Positions 48,545 through 58,583 of a DNA stretch of 59,353 nt are shown one piece after another. A program made the translations under genes and the position numbers. Each line of letters begins with the position of its first letter. Within the stretch, counting starts at the first letter, position 1. A model generated the notes under the pieces. That model was not told the DNA's origin, ran no database searches, and saw nothing but the letters and a program-made list of their open reading frames with translations. Location of the stretch: contig NZ_JAJDNA010000107.1 in NCBI RefSeq assembly GCF_022340925.1, forward strand, positions 1 to 59,353, written 5' to 3'. This DNA comes from Thiocapsa sp. (GTDB lineage Bacteria > Pseudomonadota > Gammaproteobacteria > Chromatiales > Chromatiaceae).

Positions 48545-48572
48545 ATAATAGCGATCCGGAGAGTGACTGCAA
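48545..48572 (-). promoter_or_regulatory. sigma70-type promoter of metK
   Basis: On the minus strand TTGCAG (48572-48567) and TATTAT (48550-48545) are separated by 16 bases in an otherwise GC-rich setting. Transcription would start near 48538, leaving a leader of about 45 bases before the metK ATG. Confidence 0.6.
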
Positions 48573-48680
48573 AACCGCTGACGCCGGCCGTTTCGCGCAG
48601 AAAGGTTTGGAAACCGCTCGGCTTCCGGTAACATGCCGCCCCACCCCGCCCGACCCAGTCACTCACTCGGAGGGCCCCGA

Positions 48681-49238
48681 ATGGCCTCGCTTGAAACCCC
48701 CGTCTGCGATTTTGGGCGTCTCGCGCCGGATTTCTCGCTCCCCGGCGTCGACGGTAAGACCTGGACCCGCGATGCCTGCGCCGGCGAACGCGGGCTGCTG
48801 GTGATGTTCATCTGCAACCATTGCCCGTACGTCAAAGCGGTGCGCGAACGCATCGTCCGGGATGCGCGCGATCTCCGCGATTTCGGCATCGGCAGCGTTG
48901 CGATCATGTCGAACGATACCCGCGACTATCCGGAAGACTCGTTTGACAACATGCGGCGAATCGCCGAGGCGCTCGCTTTCCCCTTCCCCTACCTCCTCGA
49001 TGAGAGTCAGGCTGTCGCCAAGGCGTACGGCGCGGTTTGCACCCCCGACTTCTTCGGCTACAACGCGGCGCTCGAGCTCCAGTATCGTGGGCGACTGGAT
49101 GCGAGTCGCAAGGAAACGGCCCCGGATGATGCCGGGCGCGACCTGTTTGAGGCCATGAAGCGGGTGGCGCAGACGGGCAGGGGTCCCGAGAAACAGATTC
49201 CGAGCATGGGCTGCTCGATCAAATGGAAGCGCGCTTAG
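48681..49238 (+). CDS. thioredoxin-like peroxiredoxin-family protein
   Basis: A 185-residue cytosolic protein with an AhpC/TSA-like thioredoxin fold. DFSLPGVDGKTW leads into MFICNHCPYVKAVRERIV, where CNHC places a Cys-x2-Cys near residues 45-48, as in stand-alone thioredoxin-family proteins. A second Cys lies in VCTPDFFGYN. The C-terminal IPSMGCSIKWK is typical of this subgroup. The ATG at 48681 has CGGAGGG upstream; an earlier in-frame start at 48633 lacks one. It probably handles thiol/disulfide or peroxide chemistry; no partner is evident nearby. Confidence 0.88.
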   Translation: MASLETPVCDFGRLAPDFSLPGVDGKTWTRDACAGERGLLVMFICNHCPYVKAVRERIVRDARDLRDFGIGSVAIMSNDTRDYPEDSFDNMRRIAEALAFPFPYLLDESQAVAKAYGAVCTPDFFGYNAALELQYRGRLDASRKETAPDDAGRDLFEAMKRVAQTGRGPEKQIPSMGCSIKWKRA

Positions 49239-49330
49239 GGTGCCGGCGGGATGGGACATGGGGCAGGGCGTTTCGCTGACGACGAACCGGCTGAGATGAC
49301 TGACCCCCTCGCTGCGTAAGTCTGAATATT

Positions 49331-49363
49331 AGGAACTTATAAATTCCTTTTTGGAGGTATAAG
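49331..49363. promoter_or_regulatory. AT-rich overlapping inverted repeats upstream of tkt
   Basis: AGGAACTTATAAATTCCT (49331-49348) is an 18-bp palindrome with one mismatched pair. It overlaps a second inverted repeat, CTTATA at 49336-49341 with TATAAG at 49358-49363. The patch is strikingly AT-rich against its surroundings and lies in the 379-base gap before the tkt-gap-pgk-pyk-fba run. A binding site for a LysR-type regulator such as CbbR is a reasonable guess. The rest of the gap (49239-49617) shows nothing else. Confidence 0.45.
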
Positions 49364-49617
49364 TTTGTTTTGATTTTCGGGTGGGTGCTCTTCGTCCACA
49401 ATGACGGTCCTTTGTAAAGGAGCGCGGTCTGGCCATTTCGTTCGAGCACTCGAGTCCCCGTCGAGCGATCCCGAGGGCGCTAAGGTCCCGAGCCCCAAAC
49501 ACCACTTTCCAATGCCGTGCCACCTTCCGTGCCGCGCACCCCGCCACATGATCGGCGGTCGTTATCCCCGGCACGTTTCGCCGAATCGACCATTGCTTCC
49601 GAACCTAGGAGGGGCTG

Positions 49618-51624
49618 ATGTCCTCAAGAAAAGAACTCGCCAATGCCATCCGGGCGCTCGCCATGGATGCGGTCCAAAAGGCCAATTCCGGTCACCCTGG
49701 TGCGCCGATGGGCATGGCCGATATCGCCGAGGTGCTCTGGAACGACTTCATGACTCACAACCCGGCGAATCCGGCCTGGATTGATCGTGATCGATTCGTG
49801 CTGTCGAATGGTCACGGCTCGATGCTGATCTACGCGCTCCTGCATCTCACAGGGTATGAGCTCGGAATCGAGGACCTCAAGCAGTTCCGTCAGCTCCATT
49901 CGAAGACCCCGGGTCATCCCGAGTATGGCTATGCGCCGGGTATCGAGACCACCACGGGTCCGCTTGGACAGGGTATCTCCAACGCGGTCGGCATGGCCTT
50001 GGCGGAGCGGGCGTTGGCTGCCCAGTTCAACCGCCCGGGCCATACGATTGTCGACCATTTCACCTACGTCTTTCTGGGTGACGGCTGTCTGATGGAGGGG
50101 ATCTCCCACGAGGCCTGCTCCCTGGCCGGTGCCCTCGGGCTCGGCAAGCTGATCGCGATCTATGACGACAACAACATCTCGATCGACGGCGAGGTCCGGG
50201 GGCACGGCGATACCCCGGCCTGGTTTCTGGACGATACGCCCAAGCGCTTCGAGGCCTATGGATGGCACGTCATCCCGAAGGTCGACGGCCACGATCCGGA
50301 GGCCGTCAAAGCCGCGATCGAGGAGGCCCGCGAGGTCACGGACCGACCGAGCATCATCTGCTGTCAGACGATCATCGGTTACGGCTCGCCGAACAAGCAG
50401 GGTAAGGAAGAGTGCCACGGTGCCGCGCTCGGGGAGGATGAGGTCGCGCTGACCCGGGAGGCGTTGGGCTGGAGCCATCCGCCCTTTGTAATGCCCGAGG
50501 CCGTCTATCAGGGGTGGGATGCGAGAGAGCGCGGTGCGGCGGCCGAGTCGGACTGGAATGACAGGTTCGCTGCCTATGCAGCTGCTTTCCCGGCCGAGGC
50601 CGCCGAGCTCAAGCGTCGCATGGCAGGCGATCTGCCCCAGGACTGGCCCGAGCAGGCCGACGCCTTCATCGCTGCCGTCGTCGACAAGGGTGAGACCATC
50701 GCCTCGCGCAAGGCATCTCAGAACGCCCTCAACGGCTTCGGGCCACTGCTCCCCGAGTTGCTCGGCGGCTCGGCGGACCTGGCCGGCTCGAACTTGACCC
50801 TTTGGAAGGGTGCCAAGGGCATCGGAAAGGGCCAGGCCGCCGGCAACTATGTCTACTACGGCGTGCGCGAGTTCGGCATGTCGGCCATCATGAACGGCGT
50901 TGCCCTCCATGGGGGGTTCGTCCCGTACGGTGCCACTTTCCTGATGTTCTCCGAGTATGCCCGCAATGCGCTGCGCATGGCGGCGCTGATGCGCATTCAA
51001 TCGATCTTCGTCTACACCCACGACTCCATCGGGTTGGGCGAAGACGGTCCGACCCATCAACCGGTCGAGCAGATCCCGACCTTGCGGATGATCCCGAATA
51101 TGAGTGTCTGGCGCCCATGCGACGCCGTCGAGTCCGCGGTTGCTTGGAAGCTCGCGATCGAGCGCCGTGATCGTCCGAGCTGCCTCATCTTCTCACGGCA
51201 GAACCTGGCACACATGAGCCGCAGCCCCGAGCAGGTCGACGCGATCGCTCGGGGTGGCTATATCCTGCGCGACTGCGACGGGACCCCCGCCGCCATCATC
51301 ATCGCGACCGGATCCGAGGTCGAGCTGGCGGTGAAGGCTGCCGAGGCCATGGTAGACAAGGCAATCCGAGTGGTGTCCATGCCGTCCACTGACATCTTCG
51401 ATGCACAGGATGCCGGCTATCGCGAATCCGTCCTGCCCAAGGCCGTGACCGCCCGGGTCGCGGTGGAGGCGGCGGTCCCCGATGGCTGGTGGAAGTATGT
51501 CGGTCAAGACGGGGCGGTGCTCGGCATCACCCGTTTCGGCGAGTCGGCGCCTGCCGGCCCGCTGTTCAAAGAGTTCGGGTTCACCGTTGAGAACCTGGTG
51601 GCTCAGGTCCGAAGTGTGCTCTGA
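49618..51624 (+). CDS. tkt: transketolase
   Basis: Thiamine-diphosphate enzyme of 668 residues for the Calvin cycle and pentose phosphate pathway. [10 protein letters not shown] near residue 24, the cofactor motif [13 protein letters not shown] with DDNNISIDG, and the pyrimidine-domain block [16 protein letters not shown] are all present; [11 protein letters not shown] carries the active-site His. Start ATG 49618 with AGGAGGGG. First gene of the plus-strand carbon operon. Confidence 0.98.
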   Translation: MSSRKELANAIRALAMDAVQKANSGHPGAPMGMADIAEVLWNDFMTHNPANPAWIDRDRFVLSNGHGSMLIYALLHLTGYELGIEDLKQFRQLHSKTPGHPEYGYAPGIETTTGPLGQGISNAVGMALAERALAAQFNRPGHTIVDHFTYVFLGDGCLMEGISHEACSLAGALGLGKLIAIYDDNNISIDGEVRGHGDTPAWFLDDTPKRFEAYGWHVIPKVDGHDPEAVKAAIEEAREVTDRPSIICCQTIIGYGSPNKQGKEECHGAALGEDEVALTREALGWSHPPFVMPEAVYQGWDARERGAAAESDWNDRFAAYAAAFPAEAAELKRRMAGDLPQDWPEQADAFIAAVVDKGETIASRKASQNALNGFGPLLPELLGGSADLAGSNLTLWKGAKGIGKGQAAGNYVYYGVREFGMSAIMNGVALHGGFVPYGATFLMFSEYARNALRMAALMRIQSIFVYTHDSIGLGEDGPTHQPVEQIPTLRMIPNMSVWRPCDAVESAVAWKLAIERRDRPSCLIFSRQNLAHMSRSPEQVDAIARGGYILRDCDGTPAAIIIATGSEVELAVKAAEAMVDKAIRVVSMPSTDIFDAQDAGYRESVLPKAVTARVAVEAAVPDGWWKYVGQDGAVLGITRFGESAPAGPLFKEFGFTVENLVAQVRSVL

Positions 51625-51806
51625 CCGTGGGCCGGCCGTCCGGGCGGACCATCCCGCGGCGGCCCGATCCGCGCGAATGCAGCGCATCGGTACACCGATC
51701 GGTCGCTCGTCCTCTGGCATGGATCTCCGGTCTCGCGTTGGTCAACCATCGCGCACCCGGTGCCCAGAGACCGAACACCCTCTTCCCCTCACAGGAGTAT
51801 CTCTAA

Positions 51807-52808
<1,002 letters not shown>

Positions 52809-52874
52809 ACGATCCACGTTCGGCGACCAGCCTCCAGCCGCCGGTGTTCAGGCGTCCGGGCTGGGCGCTGGTGG

Positions 52875-53042
52875 CTAGGAGCCTGTCGGACTTGAGCGAT
52901 CGTCGCGAGCCGAGTGGGGGGTCCAGGACAGATTCGACCGATTTTGAGGCGCATAGTGGGTCTATGTAACGAGAAATCGTGCGGATATGGGCTGCTCTCC
53001 CGCCGGCGCAGTAGATCGGCCCCAAGTCCGACAGGCTCCTAG
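52875..53042 (+). mobile_element. 168-bp MITE-like element, copy A (gap-pgk gap)
   Basis: The element is bounded by CTAG on both sides. Perfect inverted ends follow: GAGCCTGTCGGACTTG on the left and CAAGTCCGACAGGCTC on the right. CTAG could be a 4-bp target duplication. The middle holds GAGGCGCATAG and CTATGTAACGA, which form a CATAG/CTATG hairpin extended by GATTT pairing with AAATC. There is no coding capacity. Copy B has the same length and core. Confidence 0.8.
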
Positions 53043-53132
53043 AGGTGCTGGCCGTGCGCTCCATGAGGGTGTTCAGGCAAGGCCGGCCTTGGTCCTGAAT
53101 TCTTTCGATCTCGACACTCTGCGGGGGTACCC

Positions 53133-54314
53133 ATGTCCTTCATCAAACTCACGGATCTCGATCTGTCCGGCAAGCGGGTGCTGATCCGATCAGACCTGAA
53201 CGTCCCGGTCAAGGGCGGTAAGGTCACATCGGATGCTAGAATCACGGCCTCCATTCCGACCTTCGACCATTGTCTGAAGGCGGGCGCAAAGGTGATGGTG
53301 ATGTCGCACCTGGGCCGGCCTGAGGAGGGTGTCTTCTCGGACGTCGACTCGCTCAAGCCGGTTGCCGAGGCCATCGGGGCCAAGCTGGGCCAAGAGGTGC
53401 GACTCGTGCGCGACTACCTTGAACGGGCGCCAGAAGTGGCTGACGGGGAGCTGGTGCTTCTGGAGAACGTCCGCTTCAACCGCGGCGAGGGCAAGGACGG
53501 CGAGGAGCTGTCCAAGCAGTACGCCGCGCTCTGCGATGTCTTCGTCATGGACGCTTTCGGCACTGCGCACCGCGCGCAAGCCTCCACCCACGGCGTCGGT
53601 CGGTTTGCCCCGGTCGCCTGTGCGGGACTGCTGCTCGCCGAAGAGCTTGATGCGCTTGAAAAGGCGCTCGCCGATCCGGCACGCCCCATGGTCGCGATTG
53701 TCGGCGGGTCGAAGGTCTCCACCAAGCTGACCGTGCTGGAGTCCCTGTCGGAGAAGGTCGATCAACTGGTGGTTGGCGGTGGCATCGCCAACACATTCCT
53801 CGCGGCGGCCGGATATCCGGTCGGCAAGTCGCTCTGCGAGCACGACCTCATCCCCACCGCGAAGGCGTTGATGGAGAAGATGAGCGCGCGTGGCGCCAGT
53901 ATTCCGATCGCGGTCGATGTGGTGTGTGGCAAGAAGTTCGATGAGAACGAGCCGGCCGTGACCAAGGATGTCGCGGAGGTCGCCGAGGACGACATGATCT
54001 TCGACATTGGCCCCAGGTCGGCCCAGCAGCTGGCCGATGTCATCAGCAAGGCCGGGACCATCGTCTGGAACGGCCCCGTCGGCGTGTTCGAGTTCGACCA
54101 GTTCGGTGAGGGGACCAAGACCGTGTCCATGGCGATCGCATCCGCCCCGGGCTTCAGCCTGGCCGGCGGCGGCGACACCATCGCGGCGATTCAGAAATAT
54201 CAGATCTACGATCAGATCTCATACATCTCGACTGCCGGGGGCGCGTTTCTCGAGTATCTGGAGGGCAAGACCCTCCCGGCGGTAGCTATGCTGGAGGCGC
54301 GGGCGAAAGACTGA
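53133..54314 (+). CDS. pgk: phosphoglycerate kinase
   Basis: A 393-residue two-domain kinase interconverting 3-phosphoglycerate and 1,3-bisphosphoglycerate. The N-domain has [15 protein letters not shown] and SHLGRPEEG; the C-domain has [13 protein letters not shown] and the nucleotide site [11 protein letters not shown]. Cytosolic; works with gap in carbon fixation and glycolysis. A MITE-like copy separates it from gap. Confidence 0.98.
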   Translation: MSFIKLTDLDLSGKRVLIRSDLNVPVKGGKVTSDARITASIPTFDHCLKAGAKVMVMSHLGRPEEGVFSDVDSLKPVAEAIGAKLGQEVRLVRDYLERAPEVADGELVLLENVRFNRGEGKDGEELSKQYAALCDVFVMDAFGTAHRAQASTHGVGRFAPVACAGLLLAEELDALEKALADPARPMVAIVGGSKVSTKLTVLESLSEKVDQLVVGGGIANTFLAAAGYPVGKSLCEHDLIPTAKALMEKMSARGASIPIAVDVVCGKKFDENEPAVTKDVAEVAEDDMIFDIGPRSAQQLADVISKAGTIVWNGPVGVFEFDQFGEGTKTVSMAIASAPGFSLAGGGDTIAAIQKYQIYDQISYISTAGGAFLEYLEGKTLPAVAMLEARAKD

Positions 54315-54390
54315 TCGAATCTCGCCGGCCGCTGTCCTCCGCCCGTGGGCGGGAGGTCTGAGGCCGGACGGTGGAGGCCGGAGGCTGAAC

Positions 54391-55833
54391 ATGCCAAGAC
54401 GTACCAAGATCGTCGCCACCCTCGGCCCGGCCACCGACTCGCCGTCGGTGATGGACGAGCTCGTCGCCGCTGGGGTGGACGTCGTTCGCCTGAATCTCTC
54501 ACACGACAGTCATGCGCGCCACCGTGACCGGTCGGAGAGAATCCGTGAGCGCGCCGCTGCGGCCGGACGGGAGGTTGCGGTCCTCATCGATCTGCAGGGA
54601 CCCAAGATCCGTATCGGCCAGTTTGCTGATGGCCCGGTCTCACTCATGCGCGGCGAGGGCTTCGCAATCGACACGTCCTGTGCCCTGGACGAAGGTGACC
54701 GGGAACGGGTTGGTACCACCTACCCGGGGCTCGTGGGTGACGTGGGCCACGGCGATACGCTGCTGCTCGACGACGGTGCGATCGAGCTCTGGGTGGAAGC
54801 CGTCAGCGATGGGCGGATTGATTGCAGGGTGGTCGTCGGCGGCACCTTGTCCGACAACAAGGGGATCAACAAGAAGGGTGGCGGTCTGTCCGCGCCCGCC
54901 TTGACCGATAAGGATCACGATGACCTGCGCTTCGCGGCGGAGATCGACGCCGATTATCTGGCGGTCTCCTTCGTGCGCAACGGCGATGACGTTCGGTTGG
55001 CCCGTGAGCTCTTTCATGAGGCTGGCGGGCACGGCGGCATCGTCGCCAAGATCGAGCGCGCCGAGGCGCTGCGGGCGATCGACGACATCATCAATGCCGC
55101 CGATATCATCATGGTCGCAAGGGGTGATCTGGGCGTGGAGATCGGGGACGCTGAGCTGCCGGCAGCTCAGAAGCATTTGATCAGCCGGGCGCGCGAGCTC
55201 AACAGCGTCGTGATCACCGCTACCCAGATGATGCAGTCCATGATCGAGAATCCGATCCCGACCCGGGCGGAGGTCTTCGACGTGGCGAACGCGGTGCTCG
55301 ACGGCACGGATGCCGTTATGCTCTCGGCGGAGAGCTCGATTGGAAAGAATCCGGCCAAAGTGGTCGAGGCGTTGGATCGGATCTGTCTTGAGGCGGAGAA
55401 GCACGTTACCCGCTCGGGGCACAGATTGGATTCGGTCTTTGGCCGCGTGGACGAGGCGATTGCGATGGCCGCCATGTATACCGCCAACCATCTCGGCGTA
55501 AAGGCCATCGCTGCCTTGACGGAGACCGGATCGACGGTGAAATGGATGTCGCGCATCCGCTCGGGGATTCCCATCTACGCGATCACGAGATCCGCGCCAA
55601 CCCGCAGAAAAGTAAGGGTGTTTCGGGGTGTTTATCCGGTAAGCTTCGACGTCTCGAGCACCGACATCCACGAGGTGAACTGCGAGGTGATCGACGAGTT
55701 GCTGCGGCGTGGCACCGTCCGCGACGGCGACTTGGTGATCATCACGAAGGGCGACCGCTCGGGGGTTGAAGGTCAGACGAATATCATGAAAATCATGCGG
55801 GTCGGTGAGCATAAGCTCCTTACCAAGGACTAG
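54391..55833 (+). CDS. pyk: pyruvate kinase
   Basis: A 480-residue enzyme making pyruvate and ATP from phosphoenolpyruvate. RRTKIVATLGPATDSP at the N-terminus, NLSHDSH near residue 35, KIERAEALRAI with the catalytic Lys, MVARGDLGVEIGDAELP, and the potassium/ADP region are conserved. The last codon GAC and the stop TAG form the CTAG that borders MITE-like copy B, so the element begins exactly at the stop codon. Confidence 0.98.
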   Translation: MPRRTKIVATLGPATDSPSVMDELVAAGVDVVRLNLSHDSHARHRDRSERIRERAAAAGREVAVLIDLQGPKIRIGQFADGPVSLMRGEGFAIDTSCALDEGDRERVGTTYPGLVGDVGHGDTLLLDDGAIELWVEAVSDGRIDCRVVVGGTLSDNKGINKKGGGLSAPALTDKDHDDLRFAAEIDADYLAVSFVRNGDDVRLARELFHEAGGHGGIVAKIERAEALRAIDDIINAADIIMVARGDLGVEIGDAELPAAQKHLISRARELNSVVITATQMMQSMIENPIPTRAEVFDVANAVLDGTDAVMLSAESSIGKNPAKVVEALDRICLEAEKHVTRSGHRLDSVFGRVDEAIAMAAMYTANHLGVKAIAALTETGSTVKWMSRIRSGIPIYAITRSAPTRRKVRVFRGVYPVSFDVSSTDIHEVNCEVIDELLRRGTVRDGDLVIITKGDRSGVEGQTNIMKIMRVGEHKLLTKD

Positions 55834-55997
55834 GAGCCTGTCGGACTTAGGGGGATAGCAGCGAGGGAGTGGGAGAGCGAGGCCATTTCGTTCCGGTTTC
55901 GAGGCGCATAGTGGGGCTATGTAACGAAAGAGCCGGGCGAGACGGACCATTGTCCCGCTTCCGTAGCCGATTCATCCTAAGTCCGACAGGCCCCTAG
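55830..55997 (+). mobile_element. 168-bp MITE-like element, copy B (pyk-fba gap)
   Basis: It is the same length as copy A and is bounded by CTAG on both sides. The inverted ends GAGCCTGTCGGACTTA and TAAGTCCGACAGGCCC differ at one position. The core GAGGCGCATAG and CTATGTAACGA is shared. The outer arms here are TTTCGTT pairing with AACGAAA, different bases from copy A but still paired. The sequence between ends and core differs from copy A. Its left CTAG includes the pyk stop codon. Confidence 0.8.
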
Positions 55998-56047
55998 GCC
56001 CGCGATTCTGTTTTGTTCACTGTCAGTCCGATACGAGGAGAACCTAC

Positions 56048-57112
56048 ATGGCCCTGATTTCGCTTCGTCAACTGCTCGACCACGCCGCCGAGCACGGCTA
56101 CGGCGTTCCCGCCTACAACGTCAACAACCTGGAGCAGATGCGCGCCATCATGGAGGCCGCCGACGAGACCGATTCCCCGGTCATCGTGCAGGCATCCGCC
56201 GGTGCCCGCAAATATGCCGGTGCGCCCTTCCTTCGCCACCTCATCTTGTCGGCCATCGAAGAGTGGCCCCACATCCCGGTCTGCATGCACCAAGATCACG
56301 GTGCCTCTCCCGCGATCTGTCAGCGCTCGATTCAACTGGGATTCTCCTCGGTCATGATGGACGGCTCGCTGGGTGAGGACATGAAGACCCCGACGAACTA
56401 CGAGTACAACGCGCGCGTCACCCGGCAGGTTGTCGAGATGGCACACGCCTGCGGTGTCTCGGTCGAGGGTGAGCTCGGCTGTCTCGGCTCGCTGGAGTCC
56501 GGCATGGCCGGCGAGGAAGACGGCTCGGGTGCGGAAGGCGTGCTCACGCACGATCAGCTCCTGACCGATCCGGAAGAGGCTGCCCGCTTCGTCAAGGATA
56601 CACATGTCGATGCCCTTGCGATCGCGATCGGCACCTCTCACGGGGCCTACAAATTCACCCGTCCGCCGACCGGCGACATCCTTGCCATTCAGCGGATCCG
56701 TGAGATCCATGCGCGCATCCCCAACACCCACCTGGTGATGCACGGATCTTCCTCGGTGCCGCAGGATTGGCTGGCGATTATCAACCAGTACGGCGGCGAC
56801 ATGGGCGAGACCTACGGGGTCCCGGTCGAAGAGATCGCCGAAGGCATCAAGAACGGCGTCCGCAAGGTCAACATCGATACCGATCTGCGAATGGCATCCA
56901 CCGGCGCCATCCGCAAGTTCCTTGCCGAGAACCCGAAGGAATTCGATCCGCGCAAATACTTTTCTGCTGCCACCAAGGCGATGAAGGGCATCTGCAAGGC
57001 TCGCTACGAGGCCTTCGGTACAGCCGGAAACGCAAGCAAGATCAAAGTGTTGTCTTTGGAGGCCATGACCAATCGCTATGCGAAGGGCGAGCTGGATCCA
57101 AAGGTCAACTGA
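56048..57112 (+). CDS. fba: fructose-bisphosphate aldolase class II
   Basis: Zinc-dependent aldolase of 354 residues, Calvin-cycle subtype. [14 protein letters not shown] near the start, CMHQDHG with zinc His near residue 82, [26 protein letters not shown] and [12 protein letters not shown] are diagnostic. It makes fructose 1,6-bisphosphate and, in autotrophs, sedoheptulose 1,7-bisphosphate. Last gene of the tkt-gap-pgk-pyk-fba run; a strong terminator follows. CGAGGAGAA precedes the ATG. Confidence 0.98.
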   Translation: MALISLRQLLDHAAEHGYGVPAYNVNNLEQMRAIMEAADETDSPVIVQASAGARKYAGAPFLRHLILSAIEEWPHIPVCMHQDHGASPAICQRSIQLGFSSVMMDGSLGEDMKTPTNYEYNARVTRQVVEMAHACGVSVEGELGCLGSLESGMAGEEDGSGAEGVLTHDQLLTDPEEAARFVKDTHVDALAIAIGTSHGAYKFTRPPTGDILAIQRIREIHARIPNTHLVMHGSSSVPQDWLAIINQYGGDMGETYGVPVEEIAEGIKNGVRKVNIDTDLRMASTGAIRKFLAENPKEFDPRKYFSAATKAMKGICKARYEAFGTAGNASKIKVLSLEAMTNRYAKGELDPKVN

Positions 57113-57143
57113 GGGTTCCCTGCCCGGCAGGAAAGGAGGCACA

Positions 57144-57167
57144 GGGGCGCGCGAGCGCCCCTTTTTT
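57144..57167 (+). terminator. intrinsic terminator after fba
   Basis: GGGGCGC (57144-57150) pairs perfectly with GCGCCCC (57155-57161) around GCGA, and TTTTTT follows. A textbook Rho-independent terminator that closes the tkt-to-fba unit. Confidence 0.93.
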
Positions 57168-57227
57168 GTAGAGCGCAGGGTTTGGAGGCTCGTTGACCAT
57201 AAACCGGCTGTTCAGACGGAGGTCGTC

Positions 57228-57623
57228 GTGACCGAGCATGAGAAGTTTCCTTGTCCCTGTTGCGGCCACCGCGTACACGACTACGAGCCCGGATTTCACC
57301 AGGTCTGTCCGATCTGTGGCTGGGAGGACGATCTCACCCAACTGCGCTTCGCCCAGATGCCCGGGAGCAGCAACACCGTCAGCCTCCAGGACGCGCAGCA
57401 GAATTACCGCGACTATGGCGCCTCGGAGCGCCGCAATCTCGGCAGGACCCGCCCTCCAGTAGAAGGCGAGACGCTGGACGACGGATGGCGGCCGATCGAT
57501 CCCACGCGCGACAATATCGAACAACCGCATCGTGGCGCCTCTTACGCGGAGTCTTACCCCTGGCCCGACACCACGGTCCTCTACTACTGGCGAATGACGT
57601 ACTGGCGCCGGGTCGTGGGCTGA
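57228..57623 (+). CDS. CPCC-family cysteine-rich protein
   Basis: A 131-residue cytosolic protein with a zinc-ribbon-like start: FPCPCCGHRVHDYEPGFHQ followed by CPICGWEDD, i.e. two Cys-x2-Cys pairs, as in the Cys_rich_CPCC family. The C-terminal half contains NYRDYGASERR and a Trp/Tyr-rich end (VLYYWRMTYWRRV). The GTG start at 57228 has CGGAGG upstream. Function unknown; such genes are common single-copy extras in proteobacteria. Monocistronic after the fba terminator. Confidence 0.82.
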   Translation: MTEHEKFPCPCCGHRVHDYEPGFHQVCPICGWEDDLTQLRFAQMPGSSNTVSLQDAQQNYRDYGASERRNLGRTRPPVEGETLDDGWRPIDPTRDNIEQPHRGASYAESYPWPDTTVLYYWRMTYWRRVVG

Positions 57624-57724
57624 ACGATTCAGCGCGTCCCGTGCGGCGTAAGATGCCGTGCTGGTTTGTTGGCCAGGACGGCCAATAACTCAGCCCCTGC
57701 CCAGTGCGGACGACGCCGATCCCC

Positions 57725-57745
57725 CTGAGTCCGACAGGCTCCTAG
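57725..57745 (+). repeat. solo end of the MITE-like family at the pdxH stop
   Basis: CTGAGTCCGACAGGCTCCTAG matches the right end of MITE copies A and B with one change (GAGTCC for AAGTCC). No matching left end or core was found in the 500 bases upstream, so it is a truncated copy or relic. Its CTAG contains the pdxH stop codon (TAG on the minus strand). Confidence 0.7.
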
Positions 57746-58380
57746 GGGGCGAGTCGATCGATCCGCCACCCTGCTTCGCGATCCCGTGTATACAGGAAGC
57801 GGTCATGGAGGCGACTCTCCCGGCCCTGCCAAAACTCGATCGCCTCGGGAGCCACACGGTAGCCGCCCCAGAAATCGGGGATCGGGATCTCTCCATTGGC
57901 AAACTTTCCCTTGATCTCGGCCACCTTGGCCTCGAGCAATGAGCGAGACTTGATCACCTGGCTTTGCGGCGATGACCAGGCGCCGATCTTGCTGCCACGA
58001 GGGCGCGTCACGAAATATGCAAGCGACTCGGCCATCGGGACACGCTCCGCCCGGCCAGTGATATGCACCTGCCTTGCCAGTGCGACCCAGGGGAAGAGCA
58101 GCGCGACGCGAGGATTCCGGGCGATCTGCCGCGCCTTACGGCTCTCGTAATTGGTAAAGAAGACGAACCCCCGCCGGTCGAAGAGCTTCAGCAACACCGT
58201 GCGGACAAAAGGCTGCCCCAACTCGTCGACGGTGCAAAGGCTCATGGCGTTGGGTTCCGGCAAGCCGGTTTCGATCGCTGCCCGGAACCAATCCTCGAAC
58301 TGCCTGAGCGGGTCCGGGTCGAGACCGCGCCGCGAGAGTCCCTGTTGCATCGCCGCCTGCCTAAAAGCATCCGCGTTCAT
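57742..58380 (-). CDS. pdxH: pyridoxamine 5'-phosphate oxidase
   Basis: FMN-dependent enzyme of 212 residues making pyridoxal 5'-phosphate, the last step of vitamin B6 synthesis and salvage. [44 protein letters not shown]-containing [28 protein letters not shown] and the C-terminal [13 protein letters not shown] are all typical. Divergent from aceA. Its TAG stop lies in the CTAG of a MITE-like end. Confidence 0.97.
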   Translation of the reverse strand: MNADAFRQAAMQQGLSRRGLDPDPLRQFEDWFRAAIETGLPEPNAMSLCTVDELGQPFVRTVLLKLFDRRGFVFFTNYESRKARQIARNPRVALLFPWVALARQVHITGRAERVPMAESLAYFVTRPRGSKIGAWSSPQSQVIKSRSLLEAKVAEIKGKFANGEIPIPDFWGGYRVAPEAIEFWQGRESRLHDRFLYTRDREAGWRIDRLAP

Positions 58381-58386
58381 GGAAAA

Positions 58387-58415
58387 TTGTCTACTACAAT
58401 AAAAAAAATTAGGAT
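58387..58415 (+). promoter_or_regulatory. possible sigma70-type promoter for aceA
   Basis: TTGTCT and TAGGAT are spaced by 17 bases in a very AT-rich patch that includes an A8 run, upstream of aceA and just before the divergent pdxH start. If real, the aceA leader would be about 160 bases. Confidence 0.35.
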
Positions 58416-58583
58416 AATTGGCTCGCTAAATGCTGGAGGCATCTGTACGGTTGCGGGCAAGACCGAGTGGGACGGTCAATCTTCCATGATCCCCCCTGGA
58501 GGCCGCCACTGAACCTCGATAGGGCGATGTCTCAGAATACGTCATCGAGCGGATCGTCAAAAAGACTCAATCGGAGCCTCGTC

